A DNA stretch of 64,000 nt, taken from the NCBI GenBank assembly GCA_910587235.1, contig CAJUKD010000013.1:1-64000 (forward strand), written 5' to 3'. Below, in pieces: positions 8,481 to 18,224 of the stretch. This stretch comes from an uncultured Muribaculaceae bacterium (lineage in GTDB: Bacteria; Bacteroidota; Bacteroidia; Bacteroidales; Muribaculaceae). Position 1 is the first letter of the stretch. Every line of letters begins with the position of its first letter. The translations under genes were made by a program, and so were the position numbers. The notes beneath the pieces were generated by a model. That model was not told the origin of the DNA and made no database searches. It was given only the letters and a program-made list of their open reading frames with translations.

Positions 8481-11198
8481 ATGACAAAAAAACAAAGACT
8501 GACAGGACTGACCGCTGCGGAAGTCCTGGAAAGCCGGCGTGTACACGGTGAAAACGTACTGACGCCTCCTGCGAAAAAATCACTTCTGCGCCGTTTTGCC
8601 GAGAAATTCGGCGATCCGCTGATTATAGTATTGATTGTGGCCGGTGTGTTGTCGCTCGGCATTTCTTTTTATGAATATTACGGTTTGGGCGAAGACGCTA
8701 CGGTCTTCTTTGAGCCTGTAGGAATTTTCGTCGCCATACTGCTTGCAACGGGACTCTCGTTCTATTTCGAGGTGAGGGCCGACAAAGAATTCGCCTTGCT
8801 GAACCGTGTCAACGATGACGAAGCCGTGCAGGTAATCCGCGACGGCAATATGACTGAGGTGCCGCGGCGCGATGTAGTGGTCGGCGACATTGTAGTGTTA
8901 AATACCGGCGACGAAATCCCTGCCGACGGACGCCTGCTCGAGGCGACGCAGCTCAACGTCGACGAATCGACTCTGACCGGCGAGCCTCTCTGTGCCAAGA
9001 CTACTGATCCCGAGCAGTTCGACCCTGATGCGACTTTCGCCTCTGATATGGTGATGCGCGGCACAAAGGTGATGGAAGGACATGGTGTGATGTCTGTTAC
9101 GGCCGTTGGCGACGCTACCGAGAACGGCCGCGTGTTCGAGGCCGCGCAGATCGACAATAGCGTAAAGACTCCTCTTTCGATACAGCTCGAAGGACTCGGA
9201 CACATGATTTCCCGCTTCAGCTATCTGATAGCCGGGCTTGTCATTGTGGCTCGTATGATTGTTTATTTTACATCGGGCCACGCTGTCGCCGAGTTCGACT
9301 GGATGGGATTCGGCGCTTATTTCCTGCAGTCCTGCATGATTGCGGTGGCGCTCGTCGTGGTGTCGGTGCCGGAAGGATTGCCTATGGCTGTGACGCTGGC
9401 TCTTGCCTATTCCATGCGGCGTATGCTGCGCACCAATAATCTGGTGCGTAAGATGCACGCATGCGAAACGATGGGTGCGGCTACTGTGATATGCACCGAC
9501 AAAACCGGAACACTGACTCAGAACCGGATGCAGGTATATCGTACCGATTTCTACGGATTGCCTGACGGAACTCTTCACTCGGGAGCTGACGACGGAAAGA
9601 GCCGGCTTATAGAGCTTGGGATAGCCGTCAACTCTACGGCCGAGCTTGACATGTCCGATCCTTCGGCGCCAAAAGCCATCGGAAATCCTACGGAAGGTGC
9701 GCTTCTGCTCTATCTTAACAGTCTTGGTGTAGATTACCGGCGTTTGCGTTCCGAGGTAAGTGTTGTCGAGGAACTGCCATTCTCCACCGAACGCAAATAT
9801 ATGGCTACGGTGGTCCGTGGCTCCGACGGCAGGGAATATCTTTTCGTGAAAGGTGCTCCGGAGATTGTCTACGGACTTTGTTCTGAATATCCCGACGGAG
9901 CCGACAAGGCTTCGGTCGAAGCTTTGTTGCTTAAATATCAGAACCGCGCTATGCGCACCCTCGGCTTTGCTTTCTGCGAATTGCCCGCCGGACATGCTCA
10001 GGTGATCGCCGACGGGCGTCTTGCCGGTGGCCTCAGTCTGAGTTTCCTTGGAGTGGCTGCGATCTCCGACCCCGTGCGTGCCGATGTGCCCGATGCCGTT
10101 AGGCAATGTACTGACGCGGGAATACGCATCATAATCGTCACCGGCGATACTCCCGGCACTGCCAAGGAAATAGCACGGCAGATCGGACTATGGAGCGATG
10201 ATACCGACAAGAGCGATGCAATTACAACCGGCCCTGAATTTGCCGCCGTGCCCGATTCGGAATTGCCGGAACTCGTAAAGCATCATAAAATAATAGCCCG
10301 TGCCCGTCCCATGGATAAGAAACGTCTGGTCGAGGCTCTTCAAGCCAATGGCGAGGTTGTGGCTGTGACAGGCGACGGGACAAACGACGCTCCTGCATTA
10401 AAAGCCGCACAGGTAGGTCTGTCCATGGGCGACGGCACATCAGTGGCCAAAGAAGCCTCCGACATCACTATCGTCGACAATTCATTCACGTCGATCGGCC
10501 GTGCCGTCATGTGGGGGCGTTCGCTCTACCGCAATATACAGCGATTCCTGCTTTTCCAGTTGACAGTCAATGTGGTTGCATGCCTTGTCGTGCTGTGCGG
10601 TAATTTCATGGGCATGCAGTCGCCTCTGACAGTCACACAGATGCTGTGGGTAAATCTTATCATGGACACTTTTGCCGCCATGGCGCTTTCATCGCTGCCT
10701 CCGACATCCGATGTCATGAAAGACAGGCCCCGAAATCCGCAAAGCTTTATAATCAGCCGTGCAATGTGGAAACAGATTATAGGCGTCGGTGTGATTCTGT
10801 TCGCAATCCTGATAGGTATCCTGTACTATTTTGAACACACCGACCTTACGAGCCTCGCCGATGTAGGACGGCTTGCAATCACTAAAGCCAACACCGGTCT
10901 GAGTTCATACGAGCTGACATTGTTCTTTTCCATATTTGTGTTCGTACAGCTGTGGAACCTCTTTAACGCCCGTGCGTTTGAAAGCGGGCATTCCGCACTC
11001 GATTTGCGTAATTGCGGCGAGTTTCTGTTGATTGTGGCGCTTATCGCAGTCGGTCAGTGGCTGATAGTTACAATCGGAGGCCCCTTCTTCAGTGTCACAC
11101 CCCTCAAACCCCTCGACTGGCTGATAGTCATCGCCTCCACATCCATCGTATTTTTGTTTGGAGAAATTACTAGATTGCTGACAAGACGCAAGAATTGA
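8481..11198 (+). CDS. calcium-transporting P-type ATPase (P2-type, PMCA-like)
   Basis: 905-residue P-type ATPase that pumps a cation, most likely Ca2+, out of the cytoplasm. The ion-binding PEGLP motif in TM4 is at 297-301, the phosphorylated aspartate is Asp340 in DKTGTLT, and the hinge TGDGTNDAPAL starts at Thr630. The actuator-domain motif TGEP (in STLTGEPL) is present. The C-terminal six-helix region has NLIMDTFAAMALSSLPP, as in PMCA-type bacterial pumps. No calmodulin-binding or metal-binding tail is seen. It is preceded by the SPFH-tail gene and followed by a clear terminator. Confidence 0.93.
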   Translation: MTKKQRLTGLTAAEVLESRRVHGENVLTPPAKKSLLRRFAEKFGDPLIIVLIVAGVLSLGISFYEYYGLGEDATVFFEPVGIFVAILLATGLSFYFEVRADKEFALLNRVNDDEAVQVIRDGNMTEVPRRDVVVGDIVVLNTGDEIPADGRLLEATQLNVDESTLTGEPLCAKTTDPEQFDPDATFASDMVMRGTKVMEGHGVMSVTAVGDATENGRVFEAAQIDNSVKTPLSIQLEGLGHMISRFSYLIAGLVIVARMIVYFTSGHAVAEFDWMGFGAYFLQSCMIAVALVVVSVPEGLPMAVTLALAYSMRRMLRTNNLVRKMHACETMGAATVICTDKTGTLTQNRMQVYRTDFYGLPDGTLHSGADDGKSRLIELGIAVNSTAELDMSDPSAPKAIGNPTEGALLLYLNSLGVDYRRLRSEVSVVEELPFSTERKYMATVVRGSDGREYLFVKGAPEIVYGLCSEYPDGADKASVEALLLKYQNRAMRTLGFAFCELPAGHAQVIADGRLAGGLSLSFLGVAAISDPVRADVPDAVRQCTDAGIRIIIVTGDTPGTAKEIARQIGLWSDDTDKSDAITTGPEFAAVPDSELPELVKHHKIIARARPMDKKRLVEALQANGEVVAVTGDGTNDAPALKAAQVGLSMGDGTSVAKEASDITIVDNSFTSIGRAVMWGRSLYRNIQRFLLFQLTVNVVACLVVLCGNFMGMQSPLTVTQMLWVNLIMDTFAAMALSSLPPTSDVMKDRPRNPQSFIISRAMWKQIIGVGVILFAILIGILYYFEHTDLTSLADVGRLAITKANTGLSSYELTLFFSIFVFVQLWNLFNARAFESGHSALDLRNCGEFLLIVALIAVGQWLIVTIGGPFFSVTPLKPLDWLIVIASTSIVFLFGEITRLLTRRKN

Positions 11199-11222
11199 AT
11201 GATTAACATATAACCCCGTTTT

Positions 11223-11258
11223 GGCGTCACCCGATAAACTCCGGTGACGCCTTTTTTT
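11223..11258 (+). terminator. rho-independent terminator after the Ca-ATPase gene
   Basis: Perfect nine-base-pair stem GGCGTCACC/GGTGACGCC with an 11-base loop, followed by seven T residues (11252-11258). Confidence 0.9.
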
Positions 11259-11334
11259 ATTGACTCACTCAGGATAAATCCCCGCCGATGGATTTTTTAA
11301 CTTGTGTGTGACTTTTTGTTGCCCATTGTGCCGC

Positions 11335-11342
11335 TAATTTTG
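11335..11342 (+). promoter_or_regulatory. -7 box (TAATTTTG) before the small membrane protein gene
   Basis: TAnnTTTG match 26 bases before the TTG codon at 11368. Together with the terminator upstream it marks a separate transcription unit. Confidence 0.45.
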
Positions 11343-11367
11343 CCGATGAAACTCAGAACGGCTTTCA

Positions 11368-11649
11368 TTGAAACAAAAAAAACAGTCGGATCCGTCATTC
11401 ATTATCGTTGTTCTATACGTTTTCGCTTGCTTCGGACAAGCACTCAAAGACGGAGCCGACATTAACAGGCAAATAAATAATAAATACACAGATCCTATGC
11501 TTGGCATAATTCTCTGGGCAGTCATCATATTCATAATTGTGTGCTATACCTGCCCTGGCTTCATTACGGCACTGATAGTGATAAGCACATCCGTTTTTAC
11601 CGCCTACGGCCTTATACTGTGGGTCGCGGAAAAAATAAGAAAACGGTAG
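11368..11649 (+). CDS. small membrane protein of unknown function
   Basis: 93-residue protein with a positively charged N-terminus, a first hydrophobic helix (FIIVVLYVFACFGQAL), a polar link (KDGADINRQINNKYTDP) and a long second hydrophobic stretch (GIILWAVIIFIIVCYTC onward), ending in KIRKR. I recognise no family. The start is a TTG at 11368; no in-frame ATG exists before residue 44. An ATG at 11346 is in another frame and closes after 39 codons, so a frameshift at the A-run 11373-11380 is an alternative. The gene for the acidic coiled-coil protein follows 43 bases later and may be co-transcribed. Confidence 0.5.
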   Translation: MKQKKQSDPSFIIVVLYVFACFGQALKDGADINRQINNKYTDPMLGIILWAVIIFIIVCYTCPGFITALIVISTSVFTAYGLILWVAEKIRKR

Positions 11650-11692
11650 ATAAAAATAAATGCAGACAAACTTATAAGAATAATCATCAGCC

Positions 11693-12148
11693 ATGTCATT
11701 CTGGAATTTTCTCGGCAAGTTAGCCCTATTAAATATGATCTGCAAATTGTTTTCCGGCAGATCTGAGTCTAACCGTACAACGACAGCTCAGCCGCAATAT
11801 GACTATATTCCCAATCCGGAGTATGAAGCCCGCATCGAAGAACTGGAACAAGAGATAAGAGAGTCGGAACGACGGATCGAAGAATATCAGAGAATAATCG
11901 ACAGCAGCCCCTCGGCCAATTTAGAAGATTACGATGTTGATGAACTGCAGGACCGAATAGATGAACTTGAAAGCCAACTGGATGATTGCGATGTCATGTC
12001 AGACCGCTATGACCGTATTCAGGACGAAATAGACATGCTTCAGGATCGACTTGATGATATGGAAATTATTGAAGATATGTACGATGACTTGGACGACCTT
12101 CGCGAAGATCTGGATGACATGACCTTTTATAGCGATGACGACTGGTGA
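11693..12148 (+). CDS. acidic coiled-coil protein of unknown function
   Basis: 151 residues. A short hydrophobic N-terminus (SFWNFLGKLALLNMICKLF) may tether it to the membrane. From about residue 40 it is a heptad-like, very acidic coiled coil rich in Asp, Glu, Ile and Leu (for example EYEARIEELEQEIRESERRI), ending in SDDDW. I recognise no domain. It follows the small membrane protein gene on the same strand and is less GC-rich than the flanking core genes. Plausible but unproven roles are scaffolding or cation binding at the membrane. Confidence 0.6.
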   Translation: MSFWNFLGKLALLNMICKLFSGRSESNRTTTAQPQYDYIPNPEYEARIEELEQEIRESERRIEEYQRIIDSSPSANLEDYDVDELQDRIDELESQLDDCDVMSDRYDRIQDEIDMLQDRLDDMEIIEDMYDDLDDLREDLDDMTFYSDDDW

Positions 12149-12175
12149 AGCGCAGAGCCATGGCGGCTGCGGACA

Positions 12176-12206
12176 CGAAAAAAGGGCCACTGAAAAGTGA
12201 CCCTTT
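12176..12206 (-). terminator. terminator of tRNA-Arg(UCU)
   Basis: On the minus strand, AAAAGGGTCACT pairs with AGTGGCCCTTTT (one G-U pair) around a TTTC loop and runs into further T residues. It lies directly after the minus-strand tRNA. It could also stop transcription from the coiled-coil gene on the plus strand. Confidence 0.75.
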
Positions 12207-12208
12207 TG

Positions 12209-12282
12209 TGATCCGGATGCGACTCGAACGCATGACCGTCTGCTTAGAAGGCAGATGCTCTATCCAGCTGAGCTACCGGACC
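12209..12282 (-). tRNA. tRNA-Arg(UCU)
   Basis: Complete cloverleaf on the minus strand. Acceptor GGTCCGG pairs with CCGGATC (one G-U pair). The D arm is GCTC/GAGC. The anticodon stem TCTGC/GCAGA has loop CTTCTAA, anticodon TCT for AGA/AGG arginine codons. The T loop is TTCGAGT. Position 12209 gives the discriminator A; no CCA is encoded. Confidence 0.95.
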
Positions 12283-12323
12283 ATCATGGCGCCGCCATTG
12301 CGGCGTCTGATTTTTTTGTGATG

Positions 12324-12331
12324 CAAAGTTA
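12324..12331 (-). promoter_or_regulatory. -7 box (TAACTTTG) of tRNA-Arg(UCU)
   Basis: TAACTTTG on the minus strand 42 bases before the mature tRNA 5' end, with a CTTG about 20 bases further upstream that could serve as the -33 element. Confidence 0.55.
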
Positions 12332-12369
12332 ACTAAACCGCGGCTATCGTGCAAGTGCCGGTGCGCGAT

Positions 12370-13140
12370 TTATTCTTCCGCACCGATGCCGACAGTAAGG
12401 TCGGGGTCGATCATGATGCGGCCGCAGTATTCGCAGACGATTACTTTTTTGTGCATCTTGATTTCGATCTGGCGCTGTGGGGGGATGCGGTTGAAGCAGC
12501 CGCCGCAGGCGTTGCGGTCGACGGCTACTATGCCGAGTCCGTTGCGCGCATTTTTACGGATGCGTTTGAATGCCTGAAGCGTCCGTTCGTCGACAAATGC
12601 CTCAAGCGCTTTTGAGCGTGCTATGAGATTTTCTTCTTCCTGACGCGTTTCGCTGATGATGTTGTCGAGGTCGGCTTTCTTCTCGCCGAGGATATGGAGC
12701 TGGTCGGCTATTTTTTCTTCGGTTGCCTTGATTTCGTTCTCGCGGGCTTCAATGGTGCGGCCGAGGTCGCCTATGATTTTTTCGGCGAGGGTTATCTGAA
12801 GGCTTTCGTATTCGATTTCCTTGGTCAGGTTGTCGAATTCGTGGTTGTTGCGCACGTTGTCGAGCTGCTCTTTGTAGCGGGCGATAAGCATCTGTTTGTT
12901 CTCGATCTTGTTGCCTTGTGCTACGCGCTGGGCATTGAGATCCTCGATTTCGTGACGGTAGTTTTCGATGCGGGTATTGAGTCCGGCGAGGGTGTCCTCA
13001 AGATCTTTCACTTCGTTGGGAAGTTCGCCGCGGATGTTGCGGATGCGGTCTATTTCGGACAGGATGGTCTGAAGTTCGTAGAGCTTTTTGAGGCGTTCCT
13101 CAACGGAGAGGGGAGCCTCTGTTTTCTTTTCTGTTGCCAT
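12370..13140 (-). CDS. CT398-like coiled-coil zinc-ribbon protein
   Basis: 256-residue cytoplasmic protein. Residues 13-185 form a long antiparallel coiled coil, and the C-terminus is a C4 zinc ribbon with Cys212-Gly-Gly-Cys215 and Cys236-Glu-Tyr-Cys239. This architecture matches the CT398/zf-RING_7 family, often annotated as a possible nucleic-acid-binding protein; its cellular role is not established. It lies four bases after the Nif3-like gene, which itself follows aspS, so the three form one operon. That Nif3/zinc-ribbon pairing is widespread in bacteria. Confidence 0.9.
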   Translation of the reverse strand: MATEKKTEAPLSVEERLKKLYELQTILSEIDRIRNIRGELPNEVKDLEDTLAGLNTRIENYRHEIEDLNAQRVAQGNKIENKQMLIARYKEQLDNVRNNHEFDNLTKEIEYESLQITLAEKIIGDLGRTIEARENEIKATEEKIADQLHILGEKKADLDNIISETRQEEENLIARSKALEAFVDERTLQAFKRIRKNARNGLGIVAVDRNACGGCFNRIPPQRQIEIKMHKKVIVCEYCGRIMIDPDLTVGIGAEE

Positions 13141-13144
13141 TTTT

Positions 13145-14257
13145 TTACAGATATTTTACCGGATTTTTGTCTGTTTCGGAGTAATAGACTGCAAAGTTAG
13201 GAAATTTTTTTGTAAGAACGTGATAAAAAATGTCTTTTGCGCAGTTTTCGGTTTCATAATGACCGGCATCGACCACAACGATATCGTCGGCATAGGTGCC
13301 GAAGTCGTGGTATCGTATGTCGGCGCTGACATATACCTGTGCTCCGAATCCTATCGCTGCAGGAATGAATTCACCGCCGGAACCTCCGCAGCATGCTATG
13401 CGCCGCACGGTGGCGTCGGGATCGGGCAGGGCGGAATGGCGGATGCAGCCACAGCCGAATGTGGCCTTGACGTGGTCCAGAAACGCACGCATTGTCATAG
13501 GCTCATTCATAAGGGCATAGACGCCAAGACCCTGTCGGGCGTGTGCGGCCGGTGCCAGTGCGGTGGCTTCAATGCTGATCCTGTGGCCGTCGGGGCTGTC
13601 GGCGAGGAGGTCGGTCAGCCTGCGTCGGTTTTGCCGTGACATGACAGCCTCGATGCGGGTCATCGGACGATTGATTGTTATGCATTCCGGTATGTCGCCG
13701 AAACCGTCGCCCTCAGGGAGTGCTGTGTGAAGTGTGCTTGCGCTGATGTCGTAGCGGGAGAGGACGGCATCGCTTCCCGGTTCGGGTTGTGTGCCGAGGT
13801 CGAAGATCAGCATACGCACATGGTCCGCCATGTCGGGCGGAACGGTCACGCTCACCCGTTCCTGCTTTTCGTCGGCTGGGTCGAGAGCCTCGACAGGTGT
13901 GGCTCCGAGCATCGATGCCATTGTGTAGGAGATGCCTCCTTCGGCGCTGTCGAGGGAGGTGTGGCTTGAATATACGGCGATGTCCGCACGGATGGCGGCG
14001 GCAACCGCACGCTGTACGGGGTTGTCGCCGGTCAGCGATTTAAGCCCTTTGAATATCAGCGGGTGGTGCGATACAATCAGATTGCACCCTCGGCGGGCTG
14101 CTTCGGCAATAACATCCGTATTGACATCGACTGCCAGAAGAACTCCCGTGCAGGTGGCGCTGCGGTCGCCCGTCTGCAGGCCGGTATTGTCCCATCCGGC
14201 CTGCAGGTGTGGCGGCGCTATGGATTCAATAGCCTTTATTACTTCGGCTATCAGCAT
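13145..14257 (-). CDS. Nif3-like dinuclear metal-centre protein
   Basis: 370-residue member of the Nif3/YqfO/YbgI family, hexameric proteins with a two-metal centre. The metal-binding VSHHPLIFKG motif is at 62-71 (His64, His65), and the C-terminal DAGHYETE block supplies further ligands. The middle (about 130-270) carries the extra PII/CutA-like domain seen in YqfO-type members. The family is reported to have GTP cyclohydrolase I-like or hydrolase folds, but the true reaction is unsettled. It lies seven bases after aspS and four before the zinc-ribbon gene. Confidence 0.92.
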   Translation of the reverse strand: MLIAEVIKAIESIAPPHLQAGWDNTGLQTGDRSATCTGVLLAVDVNTDVIAEAARRGCNLIVSHHPLIFKGLKSLTGDNPVQRAVAAAIRADIAVYSSHTSLDSAEGGISYTMASMLGATPVEALDPADEKQERVSVTVPPDMADHVRMLIFDLGTQPEPGSDAVLSRYDISASTLHTALPEGDGFGDIPECITINRPMTRIEAVMSRQNRRRLTDLLADSPDGHRISIEATALAPAAHARQGLGVYALMNEPMTMRAFLDHVKATFGCGCIRHSALPDPDATVRRIACCGGSGGEFIPAAIGFGAQVYVSADIRYHDFGTYADDIVVVDAGHYETENCAKDIFYHVLTKKFPNFAVYYSETDKNPVKYL

Positions 14258-14264
14258 ATCGTTT

Positions 14265-16025
<1,761 letters not shown>

Positions 16026-16073
16026 TATGTGTATGTTGTTTGGTTTATTGTCGGTAAGTTTTTCTTCAACCGA

Positions 16074-16081
16074 CAAAGGTA
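16074..16081 (-). promoter_or_regulatory. -7 box (TACCTTTG) of the aspS operon
   Basis: TAnnTTTG on the minus strand, 49 bases before the chosen aspS ATG. It overlaps the alternative upstream ATG at 16076 and so excludes that start. Confidence 0.6.
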
Positions 16082-16106
16082 CGAAACAATCGCAGAAAAG
16101 TCAAAT

Positions 16107-17015
16107 TTATGTTTTTTGTCTTCTGAATTGGAGCGGACTACAACCTACGGCGTCGCGGAAGTATTTACAGAAGAAAGAAGGATTCGGAAAGTGCAGTTCA
16201 TCGGCAATCCGGCGTACGGAGTACATGCCGGACAGGAGCATGGCTTTGGCATCAAGGATTATGTAGTCGCTGATTATATCGGCAGGATAACGGCCGCTGA
16301 TGTCTTTTACAACTTTCCCAAGATATTTGCTTGTGACGCAGCATCTGTCGGCATAGAACTTTAGGCCTCTATGTTGTTTGTAGTTGATGCTTACTTCATC
16401 CAGAAAGCGTCGGTATAGTTGTACCGCTCTGCTATCCTTTCCGTCTGGCTTTGATTTTGCGGATGGCAGGGAGCTTGCAACAAGCGCAATCATTGTTTGG
16501 ATGCTTGAATAGAAAGCTTCGGAACGCATTTCAAAGTCAGGTTCTATCTGCCATTGTCGGAGCATGCGGCATAAGCTTGCGAGGGGTGCCCTGAAAGATT
16601 CGCGAAGGCTGCGCTGTAAAGGATGGATGCCTATGGCGATCATGAACTTGCCCGTGTCTGACGATATGTACTTTTCGATGCTGCTGGAATCGCTGACGCA
16701 GAAAATCACAGTCCGGCAATCTGCGGAAAAAGAGAGCGCTGAGATAATTGTCCCTCTCAGGCACATGAATATATCTCCGGAGGAGAGCGTGTAATCCCTC
16801 AGGTTTGCAGATATTCCGATTTCTCCCTGATGGCAATATATGCCGACAGCGAAATGTAGTTTTGCCGGAAGGCGACCGAACATGTCAGATGGGAACCGCT
16901 TTACGGAGTTGTCTGAATCCAGGTTGTCGTATATGTTTATTGATTCGTTTATTGCCCGGATGCCGCTTCCGGACGGCATCATGGAAAACAGGAAATCGGA
17001 TATGATATTATCCAT
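16107..17015 (-). CDS. AraC-family transcriptional regulator
   Basis: 302-residue regulator. Residues about 20-180 form a cupin-like sensor domain with no clear ligand signature. The C-terminal 100 residues carry two helix-turn-helix motifs (FYADRCCVTSKYLGKVVKDI and the VRRIADELHFPNPSFFCKYF block) ending in GCSPLQFRRQKT, diagnostic of AraC/XylS proteins. The frame extends to 17036, but a TATTTTTG box at 17034-17041 makes the ATG at 17015 the likely start. It is divergent from the RND efflux operon 165 bases away, so it most likely controls that operon (inference). Confidence 0.9.
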   Translation of the reverse strand: MDNIISDFLFSMMPSGSGIRAINESINIYDNLDSDNSVKRFPSDMFGRLPAKLHFAVGIYCHQGEIGISANLRDYTLSSGDIFMCLRGTIISALSFSADCRTVIFCVSDSSSIEKYISSDTGKFMIAIGIHPLQRSLRESFRAPLASLCRMLRQWQIEPDFEMRSEAFYSSIQTMIALVASSLPSAKSKPDGKDSRAVQLYRRFLDEVSINYKQHRGLKFYADRCCVTSKYLGKVVKDISGRYPADIISDYIILDAKAMLLSGMYSVRRIADELHFPNPSFFCKYFRDAVGCSPLQFRRQKT

Positions 17016-17033
17016 AGCTATCGTATTTGAGTG

Positions 17034-17041
17034 CAAAAATA
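17034..17041 (-). promoter_or_regulatory. -7 box (TATTTTTG) of the AraC regulator gene
   Basis: Minus-strand TAnnTTTG box 19 bases before the ATG at 17015. The rest of the divergent gap to 17180 has no equally good plus-strand box (only GAAATTTG near 17152), which would suit an operon that needs an activator. Confidence 0.5.
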
Positions 17042-17180
17042 CGTATAAAAAAGCATATTATCCTGTTTTAATCTCTCGCAATCGTGCTTTTGGCGAAAAA
17101 TAGAACATAAGATGCGTAACATTGGTAATGTGTAGCTCTTGATGTTTTAAGAAATTTGCATCGGAAAAAATTATCGAATT

Positions 17181-18224
17181 ATGAATCGTTACATGTCAAT
17201 ACTGATTGTCGGTGCGGTGGCGTTTATAAGCTCTTGTGCCGACAGCGAATCAATGGATCAGGGCTGTCGCAGCGTTGTTACCACTCGACCCTGCGTGGGT
17301 AATATGGATGAATTAAAGGTATTTTCGGGTGTGGTGCGAGAGAAAGCCGGTATAAACTTGGGCTTTAAGACTCCGGGCCAGCTGGAATACATATATGTGA
17401 GGGAAGGTGATTATGTCAGCCGCGGACAACTGTTGGCCCGCCTTGATGATAGCGACTACCGTCTTGGTGTCGAAGCGGCAGAAGCACAGTATGATCAATT
17501 GAATAATGAACTGCAGAGGATGAGGGTGCTTTTCGAGTCAAAAAATATTTCGGCAAACGATTATGAAAAAGCTGAGTACGGCTTGAAACAGCTCGCAGTC
17601 CAGTTGCAGAACAGCCGGAATAAGGTTGAATACACTGCATTGACCTCTCCTGCTGACGGCTATATAGAAAGTGTGAATTTCGAGGTGGCGGAAATGGTGG
17701 ATGCCGGGACTCCGGTATTCAAGCTTATCACCTCCGGCCCGGTTAAAGTTGAACTCGGTGTTCCGCATTCACTTTATGAACGACGCGCTCATATTAAAGA
17801 CATAACAATACGCAGTGCAGGGCAAGAGATACATGCCGAAATGATGAGTATGCTTCCGAAACCTGACGCGACCCATTTGCATAAGACGCTCCTGTCGGCA
17901 GATAGTCCTGTGTTAAGTCCGGGAAAAAATGTTGAGGTAGTATTTCGTATGGCCGGAGAGGAATCGGATGTCGTAATGGTTCCGGCGGGAGCTGTAGTGA
18001 ACAAAGAGGGACGGACGTGGGTCTGGGTTCTTTCTTCGGACTCTACTGTATGCCGCAGGGAGGTGTCGTTAGGCGATAATCCTGTAGCAGGAAAAATTGT
18101 GGTGGAAAGCGGACTTGACGGTAGTGAAGAAATTGTGCGTGCCGGGGCCAATTCGTTGGACGACGGTGAGAAAGTAATAGTGGTTGAACCTGTAAGCAGT
18201 ACTAATATAGGAGGGTTGATCTGA
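17181..18224 (+). CDS. RND efflux periplasmic adaptor (MFP) lipoprotein
   Basis: 347-residue membrane fusion protein. The signal peptide ends in a lipobox, Ile-Ser-Ser-Cys19, so it is lipid-anchored in the inner membrane facing the periplasm. It has a biotinyl-lipoyl half-motif (YIYVREGDYVSRGQLLARLD), a helical hairpin (about 95-150), the second lipoyl half (SPADGYIESVNFEVAEMVDAG) and a beta-barrel/membrane-proximal part. It bridges the pump and the outer-membrane channel. It is the first gene of a three-gene operon and its last base overlaps the first base of the pump ATG. Confidence 0.93.
   Translation: MNRYMSILIVGAVAFISSCADSESMDQGCRSVVTTRPCVGNMDELKVFSGVVREKAGINLGFKTPGQLEYIYVREGDYVSRGQLLARLDDSDYRLGVEAAEAQYDQLNNELQRMRVLFESKNISANDYEKAEYGLKQLAVQLQNSRNKVEYTALTSPADGYIESVNFEVAEMVDAGTPVFKLITSGPVKVELGVPHSLYERRAHIKDITIRSAGQEIHAEMMSMLPKPDATHLHKTLLSADSPVLSPGKNVEVVFRMAGEESDVVMVPAGAVVNKEGRTWVWVLSSDSTVCRREVSLGDNPVAGKIVVESGLDGSEEIVRAGANSLDDGEKVIVVEPVSSTNIGGLI

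Noticed and set aside
11346..11465. A 39-codon ATG frame before the small membrane protein
   Set aside because: It is arginine-rich with no hydrophobic pattern and overlaps the better-supported TTG-started frame. It is kept only as a possible frameshift partner.
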